64,000 bases of DNA from assembly GCF_009857815.1 (NCBI RefSeq), contig NZ_WVVW01000008.1:1-64000 (forward strand), read 5' to 3'. The stretch comes from Pseudomaricurvus sp. HS19 (GTDB lineage Bacteria; Pseudomonadota; Gammaproteobacteria; Pseudomonadales; Cellvibrionaceae). The notes beneath the pieces were generated by a model. The model saw only the letters and a program-made list of their open reading frames with translations. It made no database searches and had not been told where the DNA came from. This document shows positions 43,240 through 50,978 of the stretch, piece after piece (the stretch's first letter is position 1; every line of letters starts with the position of its first letter). Position numbers and translations under genes: made by a program.

Positions 43240-44805
43240 ATGATGAGCGACCTGCATCGCCCCCTGTACGTACCGGAAATTCTGGTCAACGCCCTCAACC
43301 AGGACGAGACCCGCCCCCTGATACAGCTGCAGGGCAGCGCCGCTACTGCGGGTGCCAGCCTGCTAACCGTCGGTGATGTACGCGATGCCGCCAGCCAGTT
43401 TGCCCAGGCGTTACAGGGTATGGGGCTGGGCAAGGGCAGTCGTATCGGGTTGTTATCGCCCAATCGTCCCGAAGTGCTGCACGTTGCCAATGCGGTACAG
43501 GTGCTGGCGTCGGTCTACTCGCCCATGCACCCCATGGGCAGCTTTGACGATCACCTCTTTACCCTGACCGATGGCGAGCTGGATGTCCTGATCTTTGATG
43601 CCGAACGCTACGGCGATCATGTCGCCAAACTGGCAGCGCAGCTGCCCCGGCTCAAACTGATCTCATTCGGTGATCACCCCCTGGCCACCAACCTCACCAC
43701 ACTGGCTGCCAGCTACGCCCCGCAGAAACTGGTGGCACCGCGGGTCGAGCCCGACGATGTGGTGCGCCTCGGCTACTCCGGCGGCACCACCGGCAAGCCC
43801 AAGGCGCTGGCCAGTGTGCAGCGCACCGGCCTGGTGACCATTCAACTGATGCTGTCGGAGTGGGAGTGGCCCAACCCGCCGCGTTTTCTCTCCTGTACGC
43901 CTCTCAGTCACGCAGGGGCGGCGATGTTTATTCCGGTGTTGATGAAAGGCGGCACCATGCTGGTATTACCGGGCTTCGACCCGGTCACCGTAATGCAGAC
44001 CATACAGGACCAGCGCATCAACTGCATGATGCTGGTGCCCACCATGATCTACGCATTGCTGGATCACCCGCGCTTTGATGAGTTCGATCTCTCCAGCCTG
44101 GAAACCGTGTTCTACGGCGCGTCGGCCATATCACCACCGCGCCTGAAAGAAGCCATCGAACGCATCGGCCCCGTCTTTATGCAGTTCTACGGTCAGGCGG
44201 AAGCTCCCATGTCGGTCTGTGTGCTGCGCAAAAGCGAACACGACATTAACGACCTGCAGCGACTGGCCAGCTGCGGCCGTCCCAGTCCCTGGTTGCATGT
44301 GGAAATGCTGGATTCGGACAACCAGCCGGTAGCCGATGGCGAGCCCGGTGAAATCTGCGTGCGTGGCCCACTGGTGATGAATGGCTACCGCAACAACCCC
44401 GAACTCACCGCCGAAACCTTCTCCGGTGGCTGGCTCCACAGTGGCGATGTCGCCGTGCGCGATCCGGGCGGCTTCCTGCGCATTATCGACCGCACCAAGG
44501 ACATGATCGTCAGCGGTGGTTTCAATATCTACCCGCGCGCAATCGAAGACATCCTCGCCGAACACCCGGCGGTATCACAGGTAGCGGTTATCGGCGTACC
44601 GCACGAGAAGTGGGGTGAGGCGGTAAAGGCCCTGGTGGTGCTGCGGGCTGGGCAGTCAGTCGCCGCCGAAGAGCTGGTAGCGATGGTGGCCGATCGCAAG
44701 GGCGCGTACCAGGCGCCCAAGTCGGTGGAGTTTATTGATGCGATTCCGCAAACGCCGGTGGGTAAGCCGGACAAAAAGGCATTGCGGGCGATTTATCAGG
44801 CTTGA
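43240..44805 (+). CDS. AMP-dependent synthetase/ligase (acyl-CoA synthetase-like)
   Basis: 521 residues; ATG preceded by AAAGGA. ANL-superfamily motifs in order: GYSGGTTGKPKALA (AMP-binding loop), QFYGQAEAPM, SGDVAVRDPGGFLRIIDRTKDMIVSGG, FNIYPRAIED (A8 hinge) and the C-terminal catalytic Lys in QTPVGKPDKKALR. It activates a carboxylic acid to an acyl adenylate and then usually to the CoA thioester. It would feed acids from the nearby catabolic genes into beta-oxidation; the substrate is unknown. Confidence 0.94.
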   Translation: MMSDLHRPLYVPEILVNALNQDETRPLIQLQGSAATAGASLLTVGDVRDAASQFAQALQGMGLGKGSRIGLLSPNRPEVLHVANAVQVLASVYSPMHPMGSFDDHLFTLTDGELDVLIFDAERYGDHVAKLAAQLPRLKLISFGDHPLATNLTTLAASYAPQKLVAPRVEPDDVVRLGYSGGTTGKPKALASVQRTGLVTIQLMLSEWEWPNPPRFLSCTPLSHAGAAMFIPVLMKGGTMLVLPGFDPVTVMQTIQDQRINCMMLVPTMIYALLDHPRFDEFDLSSLETVFYGASAISPPRLKEAIERIGPVFMQFYGQAEAPMSVCVLRKSEHDINDLQRLASCGRPSPWLHVEMLDSDNQPVADGEPGEICVRGPLVMNGYRNNPELTAETFSGGWLHSGDVAVRDPGGFLRIIDRTKDMIVSGGFNIYPRAIEDILAEHPAVSQVAVIGVPHEKWGEAVKALVVLRAGQSVAAEELVAMVADRKGAYQAPKSVEFIDAIPQTPVGKPDKKALRAIYQA

Positions 44806-44945
44806 TGTGAGCGGAGAAGAATGTTGCGCCAGATTTTGTCGGGGCGATTTTGAAAATTATCGGGGCGGTGCCCTTTTAGCTGCCTGAAGGGATTTTTTAA
44901 GATTGTTCGCCATGAAAATCAGGTGGTTACAAGTAGGTGGAAACT

Positions 44946-45000
44946 GGATGCCCAATTAAAAGGGCATCCTGCTAATTACTATTATGAGGGCGCAGCCCTC
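44946..45000. other. two hairpins at the left edge of the cassette array
   Basis: GGATGCCC-AATTAAAA-GGGCATCC (44946-44969) and TGAGGGC-GCA-GCCCTCA (about 44985-45001) sit just before the first cassette core at 45012. Neither has a T run. They may be a degenerate attC or attI-side structure, or transcription terminators insulating the array. The 200 bases after the ligase gene are AT-richer than the chromosome to the left. Confidence 0.4.
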
Positions 45001-45022
45001 ATTAACAGACTGTTATAGCTAA

Positions 45023-45379
45023 ATGAAGAAATTACTACTTTCATTAATCATCGTGGCACTTTCAGGTTGTTCTGGGCCTTCAATTTATGAGCAAGTTGCT
45101 AACGACATGAATGGTGCAGAGTTAATTGATAAAGTGTGGTTGGTCGGCATTGACTGGATTCCATCAGGCAAAGAAATAAACTATCAACTTTCTGCCGAGG
45201 ATCGTGATCTCGCAAAAAGTGCCCTCAACTCATGTGTAGGTGAACTTACTGAGGAAGCGGGCAACGAATTACAGCAGCCAAATACTAAAAGGCTATCTGT
45301 TGCAACAATACAACTAACATTGTGTATGCAAAGAAAACAATGGGAGCCATCTGTAAGCTCCGCAATACTTACGAGATAA
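45023..45379 (+). CDS. cassette 1: small lipoprotein of unknown function
   Basis: 118 residues with a clear lipobox (KKLLLSLIIVALSGC, Cys 16). The rest has three cysteines and no recognised domain. It starts 4 bases after the cassette core with no ribosome site, and its TAA stop abuts the attC. Cassette genes for small envelope proteins are common in chromosomal integrons. Confidence 0.75.
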   Translation: MKKLLLSLIIVALSGCSGPSIYEQVANDMNGAELIDKVWLVGIDWIPSGKEINYQLSAEDRDLAKSALNSCVGELTEEAGNELQQPNTKRLSVATIQLTLCMQRKQWEPSVSSAILTR

Positions 45380-45465
45380 GCTATAACAAGGCGGTGTTGT
45401 CGCCTTCGGCTGGGACTGCCATTCCGCTGGCGCTCCATGTCAGCCCCAAACCGCGGCGTTAGGGT
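45380..45465 (+). other. attC site 1
   Basis: R'' GCTATAAC(AAGG), L'' GCGGTGTTG, L' CAAACCGC, R' GTTAGGGT. L''/L' pair with an unpaired base, as in single-strand attC folds. 86 bases. Confidence 0.78.
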
Positions 45466-45477
45466 GAAAAAGAGAAT

Positions 45478-46173
45478 ATGGAAGCGATCACCATAGTTGC
45501 AACAATAATCGGTATTGCCGCAGGAGTGGTCACACTAATCAAGGAATGGCCCGTTATAGTCAAGGCGGCTTCTACGTTACGGGAGAAGGCTGCCAACTCT
45601 AAGCTGCCAGACTTTAAGCGGCGAAAATTGATGGTGGCCTTATCTTTAGGAGTCGCAGGGTCGATAATATATGCCTCGTTTCCTTTGCTAAAGGAAACAG
45701 TGAAGAAATTATCAACAGTAAGGCGACCTTCTGAAAATGATAAATTTGTAAAAAATGAAACTTCTGGAATCATACATCATGCAGAGGTTTGTGCAAATCA
45801 TCTTCCCAATAACCTCCTGGCGGTAGAGCCCAGAGAGCTAATATCTTCTGAGTCTATTCATGAGTCAAAACTTAATCACATTGCGAGCCTAGAAGACTTA
45901 GAAATTGAGCGTGAAGCGATCATCATAAACGCTATAAAGAAAAGTCCAACTAGCACACACCTGTACAAATATCTTGTAAGTGAGTGGGGCCGTAAGAAAG
46001 AGTATTCTAGAATACATACATTTTTGGAGACGAATCTGGAGCACTTGAAATCACTTCTGTCTCAGTACGCATATGATAAACGTCTCAATAAAAAGTACGA
46101 AAAGGCTATAGCTGAACTAGAGCAACGTAGAGATAAGGCTCGGTATCTTGCGAAAATGGCTAATTTTTCTTGA
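45478..46173 (+). CDS. cassette 2: membrane protein of unknown function
   Basis: 231 residues. Two hydrophobic segments (TIVATIIGIAAGVVTLI near the N terminus and VALSLGVAGSIIYASF at about 53-68) leave a soluble C-terminal part with a short Cys/His patch (IIHHAEVCANHLP) and helical, TPR-like spacing (HLYKYLVSEWGRKKEYSRIHTFLE). No family recognised. It lies in the array between attC 1 and attC 2 and is AT-rich. Confidence 0.7.
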   Translation: MEAITIVATIIGIAAGVVTLIKEWPVIVKAASTLREKAANSKLPDFKRRKLMVALSLGVAGSIIYASFPLLKETVKKLSTVRRPSENDKFVKNETSGIIHHAEVCANHLPNNLLAVEPRELISSESIHESKLNHIASLEDLEIEREAIIINAIKKSPTSTHLYKYLVSEWGRKKEYSRIHTFLETNLEHLKSLLSQYAYDKRLNKKYEKAIAELEQRRDKARYLAKMANFS

Positions 46174-46249
46174 GCTGTTGTGTTTCGGGGAAACTGCAAT
46201 TGGCCTGAGCCAATTGGCGAGGGTGGTTCGACTCCACCGCAGCTCACCC
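46172..46249 (+). other. tRNA-like fold inside cassette 2
   Basis: Acceptor arms GAGCTGT/GCAGCTC pair over 7 bp (one G-U), followed by A and CCC instead of CCA. The T-arm is canonical: GGTGG-TTCGACT-CCACC, containing GGTTCGACTCC. A GTTT/AAAC D-like stem with a GG loop and an AATTG/CAATT anticodon-like stem lie between. D-arm consensus and anticodon loop are abnormal (8-base loop), so it may be a decayed tRNA or a tRNA mimic. Its 3' end overlaps attC 2 and its 5' end the upstream stop codon. Confidence 0.5.
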
Positions 46250-46315
46250 TACAAGTGGCTGTTGCCGGACGCGACTACGCTGCGCTCTGGCACGCCGCAA
46301 AGCCAAGTATTGAGC
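46246..46315 (+). other. attC site 2
   Basis: R'' ACCCTAC(AAG), which matches cassette 2's own core GTTAGGGT with one base lost; L'' TGGCTGTTGC pairs with L' GCAAAGCCA leaving one G unpaired; R' is degenerate (GTATTGAGC). 70 bases. Confidence 0.65.
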
Positions 46316-46331
46316 ATTTTTGGAGAAAGTG

Positions 46332-47024
46332 GTGGCAAAAATCGATTCAGACGTACTGATCAAAGCCGAAAGCGTCATGCCAATAGAGTTAGTTCAGTCA
46401 ACAAAAAACCTATTAGATGTCGTCATTTCCAACATCCCATTTATGGTGACGATCTGCGTGGTTATTTGTGCTGCAACAGTAACATACCGGAGCAACCGAA
46501 AATCAGTAGAAGCTCAGAATAAACTGTCTCAAAAGGCATTAGAAAAACAAACAGAGTTAGCAAATGAAGCCAAGGACGCTGAGCATCAAAACAAAATATC
46601 TGAGTTTCGCCACCACTGGCTCCAAGAAGTTCGAGGCACCGCATCCGAGTTAATTAAAGTGATTCATGCATGTCAATACTTCACTATGGTTCGTAATTTT
46701 TCCGATGATCGCGTCAAACAAATTGAAAAAATAACCTCCGATCTTGAAGTCAAAAGTTTACATGATGAACTAAAGGTTTCTTATGAGACCCTTATGCAGA
46801 AAAGAGCAGACTTCTATAAGTATAATGCAAAGTTGAGATTGCTTTTCAAAAACGGTGACTCCCAGACAAAAAAATTGTTTGAGTATCTTGACGGTGTGCT
46901 CGCCGATATGGGCGCTTTAGATAAGAGGGAATTGGATAATAAAGTAATAGAAAGTATCACGGTGGAGCTTCAAAAAATCCTCAAAGATGAATGGGAAACC
47001 ACCAAAAAGCGCTCATGGCTGTAA
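46332..47024 (+). CDS. cassette 3: membrane-anchored coiled-coil protein
   Basis: 230 residues from a GTG start with GGAG 6 bases upstream (a TTG at 46320 is possible). One membrane segment (IPFMVTICVVICAATVTY, about 36-53) is followed by a long charged helical region (NRKSVEAQNKLSQKALEKQ then TELANEAKDAEHQNKISEFR). Such short anchored coiled-coil proteins are frequent in integron cassettes and some defence loci; function unknown. Confidence 0.72.
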   Translation: MAKIDSDVLIKAESVMPIELVQSTKNLLDVVISNIPFMVTICVVICAATVTYRSNRKSVEAQNKLSQKALEKQTELANEAKDAEHQNKISEFRHHWLQEVRGTASELIKVIHACQYFTMVRNFSDDRVKQIEKITSDLEVKSLHDELKVSYETLMQKRADFYKYNAKLRLLFKNGDSQTKKLFEYLDGVLADMGALDKRELDNKVIESITVELQKILKDEWETTKKRSWL

Positions 47025-47027
47025 TAT

Positions 47028-47099
47028 GCTTAACAAGGTGGTCAACGGGTCGCCAACTGCGCTGCGCTCCGTTGGCGCCCATTACCACTGGCGTTATGC
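47028..47099 (+). other. attC site 3
   Basis: R'' GCTTAAC(AAGGTGG), central CGCTGCGCTCCGTTGGCGCC, R' GTTATGC. 72 bases, close to the classic short attC size. Confidence 0.82.
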
Positions 47100-47135
47100 A
47101 TTTTATGAAGTAACACTAAGAATTGAGGAATTGAT

Positions 47136-48269
47136 ATGAACCCTTTAGATGCGCCACCAGAATTTTTGGATGTTCCTCCCGAAGAACAAGATGATTTCTA
47201 TAGCGATGACGATCTTTTCAAAATCCAGTCTTGGGGTGCGGATCTAAGCTTTCGAGAATTAATATCACGATATGATGAAGATGAGCTTGTAAAGCCGGAG
47301 CTTCAAAGATATTACGTTTGGGATAAGTCAGAAGCATCTAGGTTTATTGACTCAATTCTCCTTGGATTGCCAGTTCCTAGTATTTTTCTGGCCAAAACAA
47401 AAAATGAGAAACTGTTGATAATTGATGGTTATCAACGCCTGATGACAGTGCGAGATTATGTAAAGGGAATTTTTTCAAAAGATGGAAGGGTGTTTAAGCT
47501 GTCAAGAACTGAAAAGGTTCATTCAAGATGGAGAGGAAAGGCTTTTGCAGAGCTTGAAGAAGAAGAGCAACGCAGAATAAGAAATACAACCATCCACGCA
47601 ATTATATTTATGCAACGTAGCCCCTCTGTTGGTGATACTAGCTTGTTCCAGGTTTTTGAACGAATAAATTCAAGTGGAAGAACTTTGCTTCCGCAGGAAA
47701 TAAGGAATTGCGTCTATCAAGGACCATTTAATTCTTTGCTATTAAAGCTCAATGAAAATGAATCGTGGCGAAGGTTGTTTGGAAAGGAGCTAATAGATGA
47801 TCGCATGCGAGATGTTGAATATATTCTGCGTTTTTTTGCATTGTCTTCAGATCAGATACTATTCGACGATGACCCGCCATCGAGAATATCACTCAAAAAA
47901 TACCTTAATCAATTCATGGATCTATTCAATGATCAGGAGTATATGGCCTCATTTGAAAGTAAATTCACAAATGCTATTTCTAAAGCCGAGGAAGCATTCG
48001 GCGAAAGTGCTTTTCACAATATATCGCAAACAGATCCCAATCATTTGGTAGAGCGTTTTAGTCCCACCCTTTTTGACTCGGTTCTTGTGGCATTCTATCT
48101 GGCGGAGAGAGACGGGAAACCTGGTATCGGGGCCGACTCTGCTAAATCTAGAAAGCAAGAAATTCTAAGAGGTGAAGAATTTCAGCGCCTATTATCTCAA
48201 GAAACGATGAGGGTCCCGAACATCCGAGACAGAATCTTTAGAATGTATAACGCATTATTCTCGGAGTGA
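47136..48269 (+). CDS. cassette 4a: DUF262 domain protein (GmrS/ParB-like nuclease fold)
   Basis: 377 residues. DUF262 hallmarks: ELQRYYVWDKSEASRFIDSI, LLGLPVPSIFLA, IIDGYQRLMTVRDY (D97-G-Y-Q-R-L102, usually DGQQR), FERINSSGRTLLPQEIRN. The C-terminal DUF1524/HNH nuclease half of GmrSD is absent. DUF262 is a ParB/sulfiredoxin-like, often NTP-dependent domain found in type IV restriction enzymes and other defence systems. It shares its cassette with a HEPN gene that starts 6 bases after its stop. Confidence 0.88.
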   Translation: MNPLDAPPEFLDVPPEEQDDFYSDDDLFKIQSWGADLSFRELISRYDEDELVKPELQRYYVWDKSEASRFIDSILLGLPVPSIFLAKTKNEKLLIIDGYQRLMTVRDYVKGIFSKDGRVFKLSRTEKVHSRWRGKAFAELEEEEQRRIRNTTIHAIIFMQRSPSVGDTSLFQVFERINSSGRTLLPQEIRNCVYQGPFNSLLLKLNENESWRRLFGKELIDDRMRDVEYILRFFALSSDQILFDDDPPSRISLKKYLNQFMDLFNDQEYMASFESKFTNAISKAEEAFGESAFHNISQTDPNHLVERFSPTLFDSVLVAFYLAERDGKPGIGADSAKSRKQEILRGEEFQRLLSQETMRVPNIRDRIFRMYNALFSE

Positions 48270-48275
48270 TTGGCA

Positions 48276-48779
48276 ATGAATAATAATGAGGTGTCTCAAA
48301 TTCTCTGCGATTGCGCCGATGAATTAGAGAATATTCGCGCATTGCTCGTTGGATTGGGTGATGGTGCCAATCCGACCCCTTATGTAAAAAAGTATGCAGT
48401 TATCAGGGCAACTGGTGCCATTGAAGTTGGATTCAAGCAAATAATAGCGGACAAAGTTGATGAAGGATGCAACGTACAAGTTAAAAATTTCATCAAGAAG
48501 AAAGTAAGAGAGTCATCGTTTAACCCTAAATTTGGATTGATAGAGAATCTGTTGACCGAATTTGATCAACGCTGGAAAGAAAAATTTGACGAATTGCTCG
48601 CACTTGAAGATAGGCCCGCATTAAAGGGGGCATTAACGGAGCTGGTTAATGCTAGAAACGAGTTTGCTCACGGAGGCAATCCAAATGTGGGTATCGAAAA
48701 GACAATCTCATGCTTTGAAAATGGAAGGAAGGTGCTAAAAATTCTTGATGAAGTTGTTAATTACAATTTCGATGAATAA
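48276..48779 (+). CDS. cassette 4b: HEPN-like protein with R-x4-H motif
   Basis: 167 residues from ATG 48276 with CGGAG upstream. All-helical. The segment LVNARNEFAHGG carries R127-N-E-F-A-H132, the R-x4-6-H motif of HEPN ribonucleases; the architecture (ADELENIRALL, AVIRATGAIEVGFKQII) resembles stand-alone RiboL-PSP/MAE-type HEPN proteins, which often neighbour DUF262 genes. It probably forms a two-component defence or toxin module with the DUF262 protein. Its TAA stop overlaps the attC core. Confidence 0.8.
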   Translation: MNNNEVSQILCDCADELENIRALLVGLGDGANPTPYVKKYAVIRATGAIEVGFKQIIADKVDEGCNVQVKNFIKKKVRESSFNPKFGLIENLLTEFDQRWKEKFDELLALEDRPALKGALTELVNARNEFAHGGNPNVGIEKTISCFENGRKVLKILDEVVNYNFDE

Positions 48780-48780
48780 T

Positions 48781-48918
48781 GCATAACAAAGGCGCGCAGT
48801 TAACCGCTGAAAAACGCGGCGGGACAGCCGAAACTCCGCACCTTTTTGTGAAAACGATCCGCTTATTTTTGCACAAGAACGCGCTCCATTTTGGCTGCCT
48901 CTGGCGCCGGAGTTAGGC
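48781..48918 (+). other. attC site 4
   Basis: R'' GCATAAC(AAAGGCGCGCAG), R' GTTAGGC preceded by CTGGCGCCGGA. 138 bases; the T preceding the site completes TGCATAAC, the reverse complement of the cassette's own start. Confidence 0.85.
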
Positions 48919-48931
48919 ATTAGAGGATGGC

Positions 48932-49804
48932 ATGGGCAGGAAACTAACGATATACATGCTTGATGGATCGGCGACTGGTCCGAAAACGGTCGAGATAGGT
49001 AATTGGTCAGGTAAAGCAGTTTTTTCGCCTCGTGCAACGCTAAAAAGCTTGCTCGATCGGCCTGAGTTCGATGCGCCAGGCATCTATTTTCTTCGTAGTG
49101 AAAGCGAATCCTACGAGTTTGATGAAAGGATCTACATCGGAGAGGCTGAGGAGCTTCGAGCACGTCTTAAGACGCATATTGCGGAACGGGATTTTGACTC
49201 AATGGTCTGTTTTCTCAGTAAGGACGAGATGCTGACTAAGGCTCATATCAAATACTTGGAATCGCGCATCATCGCTCAGGCGCGTGAGGCCAACAGTTCA
49301 TTTGTAGAGAATAGTAATAATCCCAAGGGCTCAAGGTTGTCGGAGGCGGATGTCTCTGATATGGAATACTTCATTGAGCAGATTAAACTTATCCTCCCAA
49401 CCGTAGGGGTGAACTCGCTCGTTGTAGCAGCGCCCCACAATATAGCCACTGACTCTCAACTTCAGAACACGGGTGGCACACTCTACAAAATTAAGTCTAA
49501 AAGCTTGGATGCAACAATGATCGAGACGGACGGGGGGTTCGTCGTAAAAGCAGGCTCCCAAGCCAGCTTGAAAACTTCGAAATCGATCGCAGAGGGTTGG
49601 CTAAAAATACGGAAGAAACTCTTAGACGCAGAAGTCTTGAGGCAGAAAGGGGGCACTCTAGTATTTGCTGAGGATGCGAGCTTTTCTTCCCCAAGCGCGG
49701 CATCATCAGTTGTGCTTGGTCGGCAAGCTCCAGGCCCCGTGTCTTGGGTTAATGCGGCTGGGGAAACGTACAAAGAAGTGCAAGAAGGGGCTGCCGATGC
49801 CTAA
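48932..49804 (+). CDS. cassette 5: GIY-YIG nuclease with C-terminal DUF4357
   Basis: 290 residues; AGAGGATGG precedes the ATG. The GIY-YIG core is PGIYFLRSESE...RIYIGEAEELRARLKTH (G50-I-Y and Y68-I-G), with a candidate metal Glu in IKYLESRIIAQA (E110). The C terminus SWVNAAGETYKE is the DUF4357 signature. Such proteins are predicted DNA endonucleases seen in defence islands and cassettes. The TAA stop lies in the attC R'' core. Confidence 0.88.
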   Translation: MGRKLTIYMLDGSATGPKTVEIGNWSGKAVFSPRATLKSLLDRPEFDAPGIYFLRSESESYEFDERIYIGEAEELRARLKTHIAERDFDSMVCFLSKDEMLTKAHIKYLESRIIAQAREANSSFVENSNNPKGSRLSEADVSDMEYFIEQIKLILPTVGVNSLVVAAPHNIATDSQLQNTGGTLYKIKSKSLDATMIETDGGFVVKAGSQASLKTSKSIAEGWLKIRKKLLDAEVLRQKGGTLVFAEDASFSSPSAASSVVLGRQAPGPVSWVNAAGETYKEVQEGAADA

Positions 49805-49882
49805 CAAGTGCAGGCACGGTGATACCCATTACATTGCACCTTTGGATCCATTTCATGGGTGCGTATTCTGCAAGCGGTAGGC
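49799..49882 (+). other. attC site 5
   Basis: R'' GCCTAAC(AAGTGCAGGC), a perfect core; R' degenerate, GGTAGGC instead of GTTAGGC. 84 bases. Confidence 0.72.
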
Positions 49883-49900
49883 ACCACCAAAGGAATGCAA

Positions 49901-50354
49901 ATGAATAAAGTATATGAAGCACCAGCGAGCGACATTTCTACCCAACTTGAAAGCACTATTCCCACAAGGCCTATGTCTGTTTCTGTTTTGGGTTGGCTTT
50001 TTATTCTCGCCGGCATTCTCTATACCACTTATTTATAAAGCCGGTCTATTCACTGTTCAGGAAACTTCTGAAGGTGGCAAATTCTCGGTTAACTTAATCT
50101 GGTTTTTGCTTATCTGGAGCGGATATATGCTCTTGGTTGGCAGTAGCCTTTCCAGGTACTTTGCGGCATTATTTGGCTTGTTAGCTTTCATCTTGCCGGG
50201 GATCGCAGTCATATACATCTGCTTTATCAGCAATGCTAAAACATTCTTCGCAAAAAAGTCGTGCCTTAACTGCGGCCATAGCAAATTTCGTGTCGGCAAC
50301 CCTATCGTCACGTCAATTCGTTGCCGAAAATGTAGCACGAAGGTCAAAGTCTAA
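49901..50354 (+). pseudogene. cassette 6: frameshifted membrane protein with C-terminal zinc ribbon
   Basis: The ATG at 49901 (AAAGGAATGC upstream) opens MNKVYEAPASDISTQ and RPMSVSVLGWLFILAGI, a typical start, but stops at 50036. The sequence continues one frame over as LIYKAGLFTVQETSEGG, two membrane helices, and a zinc ribbon (CLNCGHSKFR...IRCRKC). A one-base change between about 49980 and 50035 explains both. A frame starting at 49914 is open across the gap but lacks the natural N terminus. A sequencing error or programmed shift cannot be excluded. Confidence 0.65.
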
Positions 50355-50455
50355 TTCCTGAAAAAGTTCTCAGGTGCAATCCGGCCACAAGAAATCCTGG
50401 CCTCCGCGGGACAACCTACACTGCGTTTCGGTTGCCCCTTGGAAAAGCGTTAAGC
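50350..50455 (+). other. attC site 6 (left end degenerate)
   Basis: R' GTTAAGC(ACT) is good. R'' is only GTCTAAT. The interior holds CCTCCGCGGGACAACC and GGTTGCCCC, which can pair. About 106 bases. Confidence 0.6.
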
Positions 50456-50474
50456 ACTCTCACAGGTAAGCATC

Positions 50475-50974
50475 GTGATTTTGGAAACGACTCGTCTAGT
50501 AATAAGGGAGATCTCAGAAGCAGATCTGGATAATCTGGGGGCAATGCTTGCTGATGAAAGGGTTATGGAGTTTTCTGTTAATGGCCCTATGAATAAGCTT
50601 CAAACGTTGGAATTTATTAAGTGGTGCAAGTCTTCTTATCAAGACCATGGTATTGGCCCATGGGCATTAGAAGATAAAGAGGTGGGTCATTTATAGGCTT
50701 TGCTGGACTCAGCGAAGAACTTATTGATGGCAACCAAGAAGTCCACGTCGGATATAGGCTCGCAAGGAATTACTGGAGCAAGGGCTTTGCCACCGAAGCC
50801 GTTAGATCCGTTGTAGACTATGGCTTAAACATTAAAGCGCATGAGTACATCTGCGCAATTATTGAGCCTGAGCACCATTCCTCCATAAAAGCTATAGAAA
50901 AGGCTGGGTTCAATTTATCCAAAACAACCGTGTTTCATGGAAAACACGTTAATATTTATCGAAAAGGTAACTGA
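50475..50974 (+). pseudogene. cassette 7: frameshifted GNAT acetyltransferase (RimJ/RimL type)
   Basis: Frame 1 (50475-50696) reads TTRLVIREISEADLDNLGAM ... WALEDKEVG and then stops. From 50693 the next frame continues IGFAGLSEELIDGNQEVHVG, YRLARNYWSKGFATEA (acetyl-CoA site) and AIEKAGF to a TGA at 50972. One missing base in the T run at about 50690 accounts for it. The restored protein would be about 166 residues, normal for the family. Sequencing error is possible. Confidence 0.8.
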
Positions 50975-50978
50975 AAAG

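Noticed and set aside
44946-45000. Calling these hairpins attI or a full attC
   Set aside because: Only the right-hand core GTTATAGC is clear; there is no matching left core, so only a neutral feature is reported.
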